From assembly GCF_003202205.1 (NCBI RefSeq), contig NZ_PDOG01000004.1, forward strand, positions 556,281 to 620,280: a stretch of DNA of 64,000 nucleotides, in the 5' to 3' direction. The DNA comes from Halomonas sp. LBP4 (GTDB lineage: Bacteria > Pseudomonadota > Gammaproteobacteria > Pseudomonadales > Halomonadaceae). The notes beneath the pieces are model-generated. The model saw only the letters and a program-made list of their open reading frames with translations, did no database searches and was not told where the DNA came from. Shown here piece by piece: positions 26,765-37,255 of the stretch. Within the stretch, counting starts at the first letter, position 1. Each line of letters starts with the position of its first letter. A program made the position numbers and the translations under genes.

Positions 26765-27682
26765 TCACTGCCCGGCCAGGCGCAGCCACAGGGGCAGGGT
26801 CACCATGGCCAGCAGCGTCTGACCGGTGATCAGCGCCGCCATCAGTTCGGCGTCCCCCCCCAGCTGGCGGGCCAGGATATAGGCCGAAGTGGCGGTGGGC
26901 AGGGCGGCGAACAGCAGGGCCACGTCGCGGCTCACCGGGTCGAGTCCCAGCATCAGGGCGAGCCCCAGTACCAGGACCGGCATCAGCACCAGCTTGACCA
27001 GGTTGGTGGCCCAGACGCCGCGGTCCAGGCGGATCAGCGCGGCGGGGCGCAGTGCCACGCCCACCGCCACCAGGCCCAGCGGCAAGGCGGCTTGCCCCAG
27101 CAGCTCCACGGCGGCGCCGCTCCAGCCGGGCAGGCCGATGCCACCGACATTGAGGGCGATGCCGATCAGGCAGCCGAGGATCAGCGGGTTGCGGATCAGG
27201 GCCGCCAGGCTCCGGCCCAGGCCGGAAGGGCCCAGGGTGCCGGCGGCGATGAAGCTGGTCACGCAGAACACATTGACCACCGGCACCATCAGCGCCACCG
27301 CCACCGCGGCCACGGTGGCACCGGCACCGCCATGAAGCGCGGCGGCGCCGGCCACGCCGACATAGGTGTTGAAGCGCAGGGCCCCCTGGAAGGCCGAGGT
27401 GAAGGCGGGGGACGCGAGCCGCAATCGCTCACGCAGGAGCCACATCAGGGCGCCGAGCAGGCCCATGGCCCCGAGCAGGGCCAGGGCCAGCCGGGTGACC
27501 GGCACCTGGCTCACGTCGGCGGTGGCCAGGGTCGAGATCAGCATGGCGGGAAACAGCAGGAAGTAGATCAGCCTTTCCATCCGGGGCCAGAAGTCACCCC
27601 CGGGCTGGCGGGTCCGGCCCAGCAGGGCCCCCAGCAGGATCAGCAGGAACAGCGGCCCCAGTGCACTTGCCACTCCCTCCAT
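26765..27682 (-). CDS. AEC-family (auxin efflux carrier-like) transporter
   Basis: This encodes 305 residues with about ten membrane helices in two inverted five-helix halves. Typical family features are the conserved Asn/Pro-containing RFNTYVGVAGA and IRNPLILGCLIGIALN segments and the last half LPLGLVAVGVALRP. Bacterial members carry malate, malonate or other organic acids, but no substrate can be assigned here. The start at 27682 was chosen because GGGAGG lies seven bases upstream. It is divergent from the SCO pair. Confidence 0.85.
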   Translation of the reverse strand: MEGVASALGPLFLLILLGALLGRTRQPGGDFWPRMERLIYFLLFPAMLISTLATADVSQVPVTRLALALLGAMGLLGALMWLLRERLRLASPAFTSAFQGALRFNTYVGVAGAAALHGGAGATVAAVAVALMVPVVNVFCVTSFIAAGTLGPSGLGRSLAALIRNPLILGCLIGIALNVGGIGLPGWSGAAVELLGQAALPLGLVAVGVALRPAALIRLDRGVWATNLVKLVLMPVLVLGLALMLGLDPVSRDVALLFAALPTATSAYILARQLGGDAELMAALITGQTLLAMVTLPLWLRLAGQ

Positions 27683-27792
27683 GAATGCCTCCCTTGTCGT
27701 GCCGCCCTGCGACATCCTTGCGCAGTCCGCCCAGGAATGCTGGTAAGCTTACCCCCCATCCTGCCCCCCTTGGGAGTGCTTCTTTCGCCGCC

Positions 27793-28305
27793 ATGGCCGA
27801 CCACCCCCCGATGGACACCGGTATTTCGCGTTCCCCGCTGCTGCGCCTGCTGATGCTGGTGACCCTGGGGGTCGTCGCCGTGGCGCTCTGGTACCTGACC
27901 AGCTACAGCCTGCGCGGTGGCGGCGAGGTGCGCTGGCTCGCCCCCGGGGCGCCTTGCGACTTGCATGCCGGCGCCTGCACGGCGACCCTGGAGCAAGGCG
28001 CCAGCCTCACCCTCGAGGTCGAAGCCGCGGGGCGGATCCGGGCGCTGGAGGTGCTGCCCCTGGTGGTGACCCTCGAGGGCCTGGAGGCCGAGTCGGTGCG
28101 GGTCGAGTTCGTCGGTCGCGGCATGGAGATGGGACTGCATCGCTTCCCGCTCGCGGCGGGTGCCGACGGCGTCTTCCATGGTGACGGGCAGGTGACGATC
28201 TGTACCGAGTCGGTCATGCCATGGCGGGCCAGGGTGATAGTGGAGACTTCCCGGGGGAGCCTGGGGAGCTGGTTCGATTTCGATGTGGAGCGAAGCACAC
28301 CATGA
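27793..28305 (+). CDS. Membrane-anchored hypothetical protein next to SCO
   Basis: A 170-residue protein has one N-terminal membrane anchor (about residues 15-36) and a periplasmic beta-rich domain. It carries two Cys in GAPCDLHAGACTA and a Met/His-containing EFVGRGMEMGLHRFPL stretch. The pattern is reminiscent of small copper-handling beta-sandwich proteins, but this is a guess from residues and context. It overlaps the SCO gene by four bases (ATGA), so both are translated together. The ATG at 27793 lacks a strong ribosome site; 27811 is an alternative. Confidence 0.7.
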   Translation: MADHPPMDTGISRSPLLRLLMLVTLGVVAVALWYLTSYSLRGGGEVRWLAPGAPCDLHAGACTATLEQGASLTLEVEAAGRIRALEVLPLVVTLEGLEAESVRVEFVGRGMEMGLHRFPLAAGADGVFHGDGQVTICTESVMPWRARVIVETSRGSLGSWFDFDVERSTP

Positions 28306-28898
28306 AGCGACTGGGGATCTGGATGGGACTGGGCGTGATCGTGCTGATCATCGCCCTCGGCGGCTATGCCTGGTATCAGCAGCAGGTCGCCAGTGACGCG
28401 GGCAGCGGACCGCAGGGCGGCCCGGTGGAACTCCCCTCGACCCATGGCGATTTCTCGCTCTCCCAGCTCGGCGACGATCAGCTGGCGGTGCTCTTCTTCG
28501 GTTACACCTCCTGCCCCGACGTCTGCCCCATGAGCATGGCGGTGGTGCGCCAGGCGCTGGCCGAGCTCGACGAGGCGAGCCGCGAACGGGTGGTGCCGGT
28601 GATGATCTCGGTGGACCCCGAGCGCGACACCCTGGAGCGGCTGACCGAGTACACCGGCTACTTCGGCGACGCCTTCATCGGTGCCACCGGCAGCCAGGCG
28701 CAGCTCGAGGAGGTCGCCGAGCGCTACGGGGTGGTCTGGCGGCGGGTGGAGACGCCGGAATCGGCGATGGAGTACACCATCGATCACAGCTCGTCGCTCT
28801 ATCTGGTCGATCGGGACGGCAGGATCCGGAAGCGGGTGCTCTATTCGCCCGCGCCCCATGCCCTGCTCTCGGCGTTGCAGAGCGAACTCGATGGCTGA
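28302..28898 (+). CDS. SCO1/SenC family copper-binding thioredoxin-fold protein
   Basis: This is a 198-residue protein with an N-terminal anchor (residues 7-25) and a thioredoxin-like domain facing the periplasm. The copper ligands are present: Cys71 and Cys75 in TSCPDVCP and His162 in DHSSSLYLVD. SCO proteins metallate the CuA site of cytochrome oxidase or act as thiol reductases for it. No oxidase genes are adjacent here. It is translationally coupled to the small periplasmic protein upstream, which may share in copper handling. Confidence 0.93.
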   Translation: MKRLGIWMGLGVIVLIIALGGYAWYQQQVASDAGSGPQGGPVELPSTHGDFSLSQLGDDQLAVLFFGYTSCPDVCPMSMAVVRQALAELDEASRERVVPVMISVDPERDTLERLTEYTGYFGDAFIGATGSQAQLEEVAERYGVVWRRVETPESAMEYTIDHSSSLYLVDRDGRIRKRVLYSPAPHALLSALQSELDG

Positions 28899-28907
28899 CG
28901 CTCCCGC

Positions 28908-29957
28908 TCAATCGTCCGGCGACTCCGCCAGCCGGTCGATCATGCCCATCAGGGCGCCTATCTGGGTCCCCTGCCGGGTATCGTGAAGGGGGTTCAGCTG
29001 CCAGGCGCTCTCGGCGAAGCCCCACCAGTCCCAGCAGCCCTGGGGGTTGGCCAGGCTGGTGTCCGCCTGGGGGTAGAGGATCACGCGACGATTGGTGGTC
29101 GCCCAGTCGTTCAGTCCGCTGTGGCGCACGAAGGCATCGTCGATCTGTCCGGCGCCCATACCGCAGCCGTGCAGGGCCATGGTCAGCCCGCAGCCGCCGT
29201 CCTCGCAGCCTTCCGGCACGAACAGGTAGCCGGCATCGGCGAGCCCCTTGGCGTCGCGCACCTCGGCCTGGTCGAAACGCATCAGGTTGCCGCCGACCGC
29301 CGCCTCGGCGGGGGGCGCCAGCTCCCCATGTAGCCAGCCCAGCGCCTCACCGGCGATGTCCAGCCCGCAGGCCAGCAGCTGGGTGCCGCCCCCGTGGCGG
29401 CAGTCGGCGAGGATGTCGACGGGGGTTGCCACCCGGGCCATCACCGGCCAGCCGTGGCCGATGTCCTCGCTCTCGAGCTGCAGGAGCTGCTCTTCGGGAG
29501 TCGCCAGCCAGCCCTGGAACTGCTCGGCCAGGGCGCGGCCCAGGTCCGGCGACACCGTATCGTCCTCGGTGCCATGCCAGACGAACACCCGTAGCTGCGC
29601 CAGTGCCTGGCGATCGCCCACCAGGTCGCGCTCCAGGTAGTCGCGGTGACGGTTGGCCACTTCGTCGAGTTCCGGGGCGCCCAGCCGCGATGTCATGCAT
29701 TGCCCGAGCGCGAGGCGCAGGGCCCCCCGGGCGCAGGACCAGGGGCCGGCCGCCAGTACGCCCAGCCCGGAGAACCGTTCGGGCCAGGCGACGGCGAGCT
29801 GGGTGGCCATGTAGCCGCCGGAGGAGACACCGACGACGCTGACGTCATCGGCGGCGATGCCCAACGGGGGCAGCTCGGGGAGCCGCTCGGCGGCGGCCAG
29901 GGGGGCCGCCAGCCCCGTCAGGACGAGGCCGGCGGCAACGGAGGCAAGAAGGGGCAT
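28908..29957 (-). CDS. Secreted PHB-depolymerase-family esterase
   Basis: The 349-residue protein has a signal peptide (residues 1-23, ending LAAPLAAA). The catalytic serine lies in VVGVSSGGYMATQLA and a His-rich HGCGMGAGQIDD loop forms part of the oxyanion side. There is an Asp/His pair in WHGTEDDTVSP and a C-terminal WGFAES region. These are features of the LpqC/PHB-depolymerase esterases. Whether it degrades extracellular polyhydroxybutyrate or other esters is not shown. It is 9 bases after the FKBP isomerase gene, so cotranscription is likely. Confidence 0.8.
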   Translation of the reverse strand: MPLLASVAAGLVLTGLAAPLAAAERLPELPPLGIAADDVSVVGVSSGGYMATQLAVAWPERFSGLGVLAAGPWSCARGALRLALGQCMTSRLGAPELDEVANRHRDYLERDLVGDRQALAQLRVFVWHGTEDDTVSPDLGRALAEQFQGWLATPEEQLLQLESEDIGHGWPVMARVATPVDILADCRHGGGTQLLACGLDIAGEALGWLHGELAPPAEAAVGGNLMRFDQAEVRDAKGLADAGYLFVPEGCEDGGCGLTMALHGCGMGAGQIDDAFVRHSGLNDWATTNRRVILYPQADTSLANPQGCWDWWGFAESAWQLNPLHDTRQGTQIGALMGMIDRLAESPDD

Positions 29958-29966
29958 GGTCGGGGG

Positions 29967-30656
29967 TCAGTCGGCGTCGTCTACGTCGAGCAGCTCGACC
30001 TTGAAGATCAGCGTCTCGTGAGGGCCGATGGGGCCCTGGCCCTGGGCGCCGTAGGCGAGCTCGGAGGGAATGACGATCTCCCAGGTGTCACCGACGCTCA
30101 TCAGCTGCAGCGCCTCCTGCCAGCCCTCGATGACCTGACCGACCCGGAAGTTGACCGGCTCGCCACGCGAGTAGGAGCTGTCGAAGACGGTGCCGTCGAT
30201 CAGGGTGCCCTCGTAGTGCACCTCGACGTTGGACTCGGGACCCGGCGAGGCGCCATCACCGGCTTCCAGCACCTTGTACTGCAGGCCGGAGTCGGTGACC
30301 TCGACGCCGTCCTCCTCGGCGTTGGCGGCCAGGAAGGCCTCGCCGTCGGCGCGGTTGGCCTCGGCCTGCTGCTCGGCCTCGGCCTCGCGGGCGGCCATGG
30401 CCTCCTGCTGGAAGCGCATCAGGGCCGCGGCCATCTCCTCGTCGCTCATGGCCAGCTCGCCGCCCTCGAAGACGTCGCGGATGGCCTGGGTGAAGGCGTC
30501 GACGTTCAGGTCCTCGACGTCCTGCTGGATGCTCTGGCCCAGGGTCACGCCCAGGCTGTAGCCGAGGCGTTCGTCGTCGGTTTGTGGTGTCGCCAGCGCC
30601 AGGGGAGCGGCGCCCAGGAGGGCGGTCAGGGATGCGGTGGTCAGCAGTCTCTTCAT
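29967..30656 (-). CDS. FKBP-type peptidyl-prolyl isomerase, FkpA/Mip type
   Basis: The 229-residue protein has a Sec signal peptide (MKRLLTTASLTALLGAAPLALA), an N-terminal helical dimerisation domain (about residues 25-115) and a C-terminal FKBP domain (NVEVHYEGTLIDGTVFDSSYSRGEP, VIEGWQEALQLMSVGDTWEIVIPSELAYG). It catalyses prolyl isomerisation of periplasmic or outer-membrane proteins and acts as a chaperone. The start at 30656 is preferred because the upstream frame has no signal-like sequence. It is upstream of the esterase gene. Confidence 0.92.
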   Translation of the reverse strand: MKRLLTTASLTALLGAAPLALATPQTDDERLGYSLGVTLGQSIQQDVEDLNVDAFTQAIRDVFEGGELAMSDEEMAAALMRFQQEAMAAREAEAEQQAEANRADGEAFLAANAEEDGVEVTDSGLQYKVLEAGDGASPGPESNVEVHYEGTLIDGTVFDSSYSRGEPVNFRVGQVIEGWQEALQLMSVGDTWEIVIPSELAYGAQGQGPIGPHETLIFKVELLDVDDAD

Positions 30657-30780
30657 GAACGAGCCTTGTGGTCCGGGCGCCGAGGCGCCAGTGCATGGAA
30701 ACCATGGGACTGTAGCAGGGCCGGGCCGGTTCCGCACCAGCGTCAGGCGCGCGGAGCCGGCGCGGCAGGCGGCGGCGGGC

Positions 30781-31233
30781 TCAGACGACCAGGGTCGGGC
30801 AGTGGGCCGAGCCCGCCACCCGCTGGGCCACGCTGCCCAGCAGCATGCTCTTCTCGCCGTTGGTGCCCTGGGAGCCGATCACGATCAGGTCGCACTCGCG
30901 CTTGCGCGCGAAGCGCACGATGGTGCGTGAGGGGCGGCCGCCCTTGACGAAGGCGCGCAGCTTGGTCGACTCGGCCCCCAGCGCCAGCGCTTCGCCCTTG
31001 GCATGCACGGCGATCTCGGTGGCGTACTCCTTGAGGGCATCGTCGGGGATGTCCAGCTTGTCGGGCCGGACCATGGAGAGCGAGGCCTCCAGCAGGCTGT
31101 GGTGCTTGAACACACACAGGAGGTAGAGCTCGGCGCCGGTCAGCATCTGTAGCCCCACGGCCTTCTCCAGCGCCTTCAGCGCCCCCTTCGAGCCGTCCAC
31201 CGGTATCAGTATCCGATCGAACATCGTTGCCAT
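30781..31233 (-). CDS. teaD: Universal stress protein of the tea locus (TeaD)
   Basis: This is a 150-residue UspA-type protein with the ATP-binding pattern [24 protein letters not shown] (G-2x-G-9x-G-S/T). It follows teaC by 23 bases. In Halomonas elongata teaD encodes an ATP-binding Usp that modulates activity of the TeaABC ectoine transporter, and this gene occupies the same place. Name assignment depends on that conserved order and on TeaA being clearly recognisable. Confidence 0.93.
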   Translation of the reverse strand: MATMFDRILIPVDGSKGALKALEKAVGLQMLTGAELYLLCVFKHHSLLEASLSMVRPDKLDIPDDALKEYATEIAVHAKGEALALGAESTKLRAFVKGGRPSRTIVRFARKRECDLIVIGSQGTNGEKSMLLGSVAQRVAGSAHCPTLVV

Positions 31234-31256
31234 CTCCTGGGGTTAGTGGGGCTGGA

Positions 31257-32540
31257 TCAGCGGAAGGCCAGGTCGCGCAGGAACAGCGCGATCTGCGGGA
31301 ACATGATCAGCAGGGCCGCGGCCAGGATCAGCAGGAAGACGAAGGGGGGCGTGCCGCGGATCACCTCCCAGTAGGGTCGCTTGAAGATGGCGATGGCGGT
31401 GAAGATGTCGCAGCCGAAGGGGGGCGTCGCCGAGCCGATGGCCACCTGCAGGGTGATCAGGATGCCCACCAGCACCGGGTCGAGGCCGGTAGCCGCGACG
31501 GCCGGGGCGAAGATGGGCGTCAGCACCAGGATCACCACGATGGGGTCGACGAACATGCAGGCCACGAAGAAGGCCACGCAGATCGCGATCAGCACGCCCA
31601 CGGGGCCGGCCTCGTTGATCCCCACCGCCGCGAGGATCGTCTGGGGGATCTGGGCGAAGGAGATGATCCAGGAGAAGCCGTTGCCCACCGCCACCAGGAT
31701 GAACACCACCGCGGTGATCAGGCCGGTGGACTTGGCGATGGCGTAAATTTCGGCGACCTTCAGCGAGCGAAAGACCACGAACTCCAGCACGATGGCATAC
31801 AGCACGCAGGCCGCCGCGGCCTCGGTGGGGCTGAAGATGCCGCCATAGATGCCGCCGACGATGATCACCGGGAAGCCCAGCGGCCAGAGGGCGTCGCGCA
31901 CCGCCAGGCCCCGGGTTCGCCAGCTCGCCCTGGCCTCGGTGGGCACGTCCTTGACGATGGCGTAGACGACGCAGTAGACGGCGAACATCAGCAGGATCAA
32001 CAGGCCCGGGCCAATGCCGGCGATGAACAGCTCGCCGATGGAGGTGCCCGAGATGACGCCGTAGATGATCATGCCGATGCTCGGCGGGATCAGGAAGGCG
32101 ATGTCGCTGGAGTTGATGATCAGCGCCAGGGTGAAGGAGTCCGAATAGCCGGCCTTGAGCATCTTGGGGCGCAGGGGGGAGCCGATGGCCACCACCGTGG
32201 CCTGGGTGGAGCCCGAGACGGCCCCGAACAGGGTGCAGGAGGCCGCGGTGCTCACCGCCAGCCCACCCTTCACGTGGCCAATGAAGGCCATCACCATGTT
32301 GATCAGCCGCTCGGCCGACTGGCCGCGGGTCATGATATCGGCGGCGAGGATGAACATCGGCACCGCGATCAGCGAGGCAGGCCGGATGCCCGCCATCATC
32401 TGCTGGATCAGGGTGTCCATCTGCCCCAGGCCGTTGAACATCATGTAGAAGCCGATCACCGCCGCGGTGATCAGCGGGATCATCATGGGAAAGCCCAGCA
32501 GCAGCAGGACTATCATCGTGGTGACCATTATGGTTGTCAT
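31257..32540 (-). CDS. teaC: TRAP transporter large permease TeaC
   Basis: This is a 427-residue DctM-type membrane protein with about 12 helices. Family motifs include SGSTQATVVAIGSPLRPKMLKAGY, IPPSIGMIIYG and FSPTEAAAACVLYA. It forms the Na+-dependent channel with TeaB for ectoine and hydroxyectoine uptake. It lies between teaB (30-bp gap) and teaD. The length and lack of a fused small subunit are normal. Confidence 0.95.
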   Translation of the reverse strand: MTTIMVTTMIVLLLLGFPMMIPLITAAVIGFYMMFNGLGQMDTLIQQMMAGIRPASLIAVPMFILAADIMTRGQSAERLINMVMAFIGHVKGGLAVSTAASCTLFGAVSGSTQATVVAIGSPLRPKMLKAGYSDSFTLALIINSSDIAFLIPPSIGMIIYGVISGTSIGELFIAGIGPGLLILLMFAVYCVVYAIVKDVPTEARASWRTRGLAVRDALWPLGFPVIIVGGIYGGIFSPTEAAAACVLYAIVLEFVVFRSLKVAEIYAIAKSTGLITAVVFILVAVGNGFSWIISFAQIPQTILAAVGINEAGPVGVLIAICVAFFVACMFVDPIVVILVLTPIFAPAVAATGLDPVLVGILITLQVAIGSATPPFGCDIFTAIAIFKRPYWEVIRGTPPFVFLLILAAALLIMFPQIALFLRDLAFR

Positions 32541-32570
32541 GGTGTGCTCTCCTGGGCACCGGGCCCTGCG

Positions 32571-33149
32571 TCAGACTTCCTTTTCCGTATCCTTGTAGCC
32601 GTCGACCACGCTCGTCGACAGATAGACGTCACGCGAGGTCATGTTCTTGATGGCCGTGAGGAAGTACTGGATGCCCGTGATCAGGAAGCCCAGGGGGACC
32701 CAGACATAGATGATCCAGATGGGTAGCGCCAGGGCCGGCAGAACGCGTCCCTTGGCGTAGAGACTGGCGATATAGATGATCGAGTAGTAGAGCAGGAAGA
32801 ACATCACCAGGGAGGTGAATAGCGAGATCAGGATCATCAAGGCACGCCGGCCACCCGTCGGCAGGGCATCATAGATCGCCGACATGCGGATGTGGCGGCC
32901 GTGGCGGGCCGCGTAGCCGATACCGGCAAAGGTGATCATGATGATCAGGATGCGGTTGATCTCACCGGAAAAGAAGATGCTGGTGCCGAAGACGAAGCGT
33001 CCCACCACATTGGCGACGGTATTGACTGCCATCAGCAGTACGCCGAGCGCCAGGATCACCGCCTCTACCTTGCTGATGAAGGTATCGATCGGTCCCAGGG
33101 GACCGGGCAGCGTCGACCGGTAGTGCTTTTCGGATTCTTCTTCAGTCAT
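32571..33149 (-). CDS. teaB: TRAP transporter small permease TeaB
   Basis: This is a 192-residue DctQ-type protein with four membrane helices (starting near residues 25, 60, 103 and 145) and the family pattern [48 protein letters not shown]. The ATG at 33149 follows CAGGAG; a longer frame to 33200 lacks similarity. It is separated from teaA by 174 bp containing a long stem-loop, which may set the ratio of receptor to permease. Confidence 0.94.
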   Translation of the reverse strand: MTEEESEKHYRSTLPGPLGPIDTFISKVEAVILALGVLLMAVNTVANVVGRFVFGTSIFFSGEINRILIIMITFAGIGYAARHGRHIRMSAIYDALPTGGRRALMILISLFTSLVMFFLLYYSIIYIASLYAKGRVLPALALPIWIIYVWVPLGFLITGIQYFLTAIKNMTSRDVYLSTSVVDGYKDTEKEV

Positions 33150-33260
33150 GTGACCAGACTCCTGAGGGTTGTCCCCGGTTGTCGCCTTGCTCGTTCTCAA
33201 GGGTACGCAACGGGTGGCCGGACCCCGTGCCGGCTCTTCAACGCTGATTGGCCGGGCCCA

Positions 33261-33298
33261 ACGCCAAGGGGGCAGCCGGACGGCTGCCCCCTTGGCGT
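33261..33298 (-). terminator. 17-bp stem-loop between teaA and teaB
   Basis: A perfect 17-bp stem (33261-33277 with 33282-33298) with a four-base loop lies 26 bases after the teaA stop. No U-tract follows on the minus strand. It can act as a partial terminator or as a 3' shield for teaA mRNA, giving more receptor than permease. Confidence 0.7.
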
Positions 33299-33323
33299 GC
33301 TTGCGGCGGAGCGGCCCTGAGGC

Positions 33324-34340
33324 TTACTCGCCGCTCACGGCTTTCAGGTCGGCCTTGAACTGCTCCAGCAGCTGTGCGCCGGTCTCGTCGGTCATCTCGA
33401 GGAAGCGCGCCTCGACCTGGGGCGCCCGCTCGCGGAAGGCCTGGATCTGCTCCTCGGTCAGGCGCGTCACGGTGACCTCGTCGGAGGCCTCCTGGATCTT
33501 GGCCAGCGACTCCTCGGCCAGGCCCTGGATGTGCTCGATGGTGTGGTCGTAGGCCGCATCGGCGGCATCGCGGATCAGCTGCTGGTCTTCCTCGGGAAGG
33601 CCCTCGTAGAAGTCCTGGTTGGCCATCATGGCGGTGGTGAACCAGCCGTGACTGGTGAAGGTCAGGTGGGGCGAGACCTCATAGAGGCCACCGGATTCGA
33701 TCCAGAAGATCGGGTTCTCCTGGCCGTCGATGATGCCGGTCTGCAGCCCGCCGTAGACCTCGCCCCAGGGCAGCGGCGTGGCCGTGGCACCGAAGGCGTT
33801 GTAGGTCTCCGCCAGCAGCGGGTTGGTCATCACCCGGATCTTCTTGTTGTCGAAATCCGCCGGAGTGGTGATCGGCTCGTCGGCGGTGACCACCATTTCC
33901 CCTTCCGGATACATCTTGAGCAGTTCCAGTCCATGCTCGGCATAGATCTTGGGGAACATCTCGTTGATGGCCTTGCTCTCGTCGAAGAACTCGAGCACCG
34001 ACTCCATGTCGGTAGGCATCAGATAGGGGATGAAAAAGATCTGCGCCGAGGGGATCAGGGCGCCGGTGAAGCCGGGGGACTGGTTGACGAACTGCAGGAT
34101 ACCGTTCTGCGTCTGCTCCATGATGTCGTCGGACTCGCCCAACTCACCGAAGCGATAGACCTGAACGCTATGATCGGAGTTTTCCTCGATGTAGTCCTTG
34201 AAGGCGTAGGCGAAGACGTCTTGCACATCGCCCTCGAACTCCTCGTGGGCATAACGCCACTCGGCGGAATGGGCCGCGGCGGACAGGCCGAACAGCAGTG
34301 CGCCGACAGTGGCCGTGGTCAACAGCTTGGTTGCCTTCAT
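33324..34340 (-). CDS. teaA: Ectoine-binding TRAP receptor TeaA
   Basis: This is a 338-residue periplasmic receptor whose signal peptide ends near SAAAHSA. The mature sequence (EWRYAHEEFEGDVQDVFAYAF, SDDIMEQTQNGILQFVNQSPGFTG, LPWGEVYGGLQTGIIDGQENP) is very close to Halomonas elongata TeaA as I remember it, including the binding-site region with FWIESGGLYEVSPHL. It captures ectoine and hydroxyectoine with high affinity, mostly to recover leaked solute. GAGGGGAA precedes the ATG at 34340; the longer frame is not a better start. Confidence 0.96.
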   Translation of the reverse strand: MKATKLLTTATVGALLFGLSAAAHSAEWRYAHEEFEGDVQDVFAYAFKDYIEENSDHSVQVYRFGELGESDDIMEQTQNGILQFVNQSPGFTGALIPSAQIFFIPYLMPTDMESVLEFFDESKAINEMFPKIYAEHGLELLKMYPEGEMVVTADEPITTPADFDNKKIRVMTNPLLAETYNAFGATATPLPWGEVYGGLQTGIIDGQENPIFWIESGGLYEVSPHLTFTSHGWFTTAMMANQDFYEGLPEEDQQLIRDAADAAYDHTIEHIQGLAEESLAKIQEASDEVTVTRLTEEQIQAFRERAPQVEARFLEMTDETGAQLLEQFKADLKAVSGE

Positions 34341-34399
34341 TCTTGTGTTCCCCTCGCAGGTTGGACTGGTCAAGATCGGATGATATTGCCAGGTAACGA

Positions 34400-34436
34400 G
34401 CAGGTAAAAATCCTGCACGGCTAGTTTCAGGCTAGC
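34400..34436. promoter_or_regulatory. Two small dyads upstream of teaA
   Basis: GCAGG/CCTGC (34400-34404 and 34412-34416, with TAAAAAT between) and GCTAG/CTAGC (34420-34424 and 34432-34436) lie between the TIGR02444-family stop and teaA. The first is AT-rich in its loop and could include a promoter element; the second overlaps the stop codon. I cannot assign boxes with confidence. Osmotic control of tea genes is known from H. elongata. Confidence 0.3.
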
Positions 34437-34968
34437 GTGGGCCTCGGGAGGGGTCAAGCGAGCCTTCTAGCCTTTGCAGGGCAGAAAGATGCGATTTTTT
34501 CTGTAGTTGCAGATAGTCCGCGAGATGTTCTTTCAACCCCGGATCGGCTGACGGAAGTGATATCGGGCGGCAGTCGGCGGTGAGTGCCTCCAGGCGGGTG
34601 AGGGTCTCCCGCTCGGCCGCGAGCTCGGCTCGCTGGAGCGTGCGGCGCAGGGCGGCGACAGCGGGGCGAGTCGCCGCCTCGGCCTTCAGGGTGCGGCGCA
34701 GCCGGCGCAGCGGCGTAGTGACCTCTTGCTGCCAGCGCCGGATCTCGTCCAGGCCGGCGGGCTCGTCGGCCGGCTGGAGTCCGTGGTGGAACAGCCAGCA
34801 GCGCCACAGCAGTTCGCAGACGTCCAGCCCGGCGTCGTCCTGCAGGTGCAGGCAGGCGGCCTCGACGCCTTCCCGGGCGTAGAGCGCCAGGGCGAAGTCC
34901 CAGAGTGGCCTGGCGGTGAGTCGGGCCCACAGAGCGGGCGGCAATTCGGTAGAATCGGGAGTCATCAT
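34432..34968 (-). CDS. TIGR02444 family protein
   Basis: The product is a 178-residue, helix-rich soluble protein. LWDFALALYAREGVEAACLHLQDDAGLDVCELLWRCWL is the hallmark of this gammaproteobacterial family of unknown function. Two adjacent ATG codons (34968 and 34965) are possible starts. It is divergent from yheS, as in Pseudomonas. Codon use is like its neighbours. Its 3' end is followed by the teaA promoter region. Confidence 0.8.
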   Translation of the reverse strand: MMTPDSTELPPALWARLTARPLWDFALALYAREGVEAACLHLQDDAGLDVCELLWRCWLFHHGLQPADEPAGLDEIRRWQQEVTTPLRRLRRTLKAEAATRPAVAALRRTLQRAELAAERETLTRLEALTADCRPISLPSADPGLKEHLADYLQLQKKSHLSALQRLEGSLDPSRGPR

Positions 34969-35021
34969 CGGCTGTCGTCGTGTCGCGGCGGCAGTCTCAC
35001 GCACCGTCGAGTGGAGCCAGC

Positions 35022-36959
<1,938 letters not shown>

Positions 36960-36997
36960 GGTCGCGTATCCTTTGAGTATCCGGTATGGCTGCCTTC

Positions 36998-37179
36998 GCC
37001 GGGGGAGCGCGAGTCGCGACCCCCGGGATGAAACCCTGGCGCTACGCTCGCGGCTTGTCCGTCGCGTCACAACATAATCCCTCACGAGCGACGCTCGCTC
37101 GCCATCCCTGGCGAGCGTCGGACGTCGCTTCGCTTGCGCCAGCATCCCGGGGTATATGTCGCTTTCGCGCTCCCCCGGC
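36998..37179. repeat. 182-bp intergenic palindromic repeat
   Basis: Outer arms GCCGGGGGAGCGCGA (36998-37012) and its exact inverse (37165-37179) enclose further arms CCCCGGGATG (37021-37030) with CATCCCGGGG (37143-37152) and CTGGCGC (37036-37042) with GCGCCAG (37136-37142). The centre has smaller CGAGCG palindromes. It fills most of the yheS-dtd gap, has no coding sequence and looks like a dispersed, foldable element. Confidence 0.6.
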
Positions 37180-37216
37180 TTCACTTTCGCACCTGCGGCG
37201 GGCGGCACCCTATCCT

Positions 37217-37251
37217 GCTTGGCGCTTGGCGCTTGGCGCTTGGCGCTTGGC
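37217..37251. repeat. Five tandem copies of GCTTGGC
   Basis: Five exact 7-bp units run from 37217 to 37251, followed by a partial copy, ending a few bases beyond the dtd stop codon. A related but degenerate heptamer array follows fpr. Slippage in such arrays is common, but this one is non-coding. Confidence 0.85.
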
Positions 37252-37255
37252 GCTT

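Noticed and set aside
26619..26822. A 67-codon plus-strand frame across the candidate small RNA
   Set aside because: No hydrophobic, conserved or domain-like pattern; it runs against the promoter-terminator unit on the minus strand and ends inside the AEC gene.
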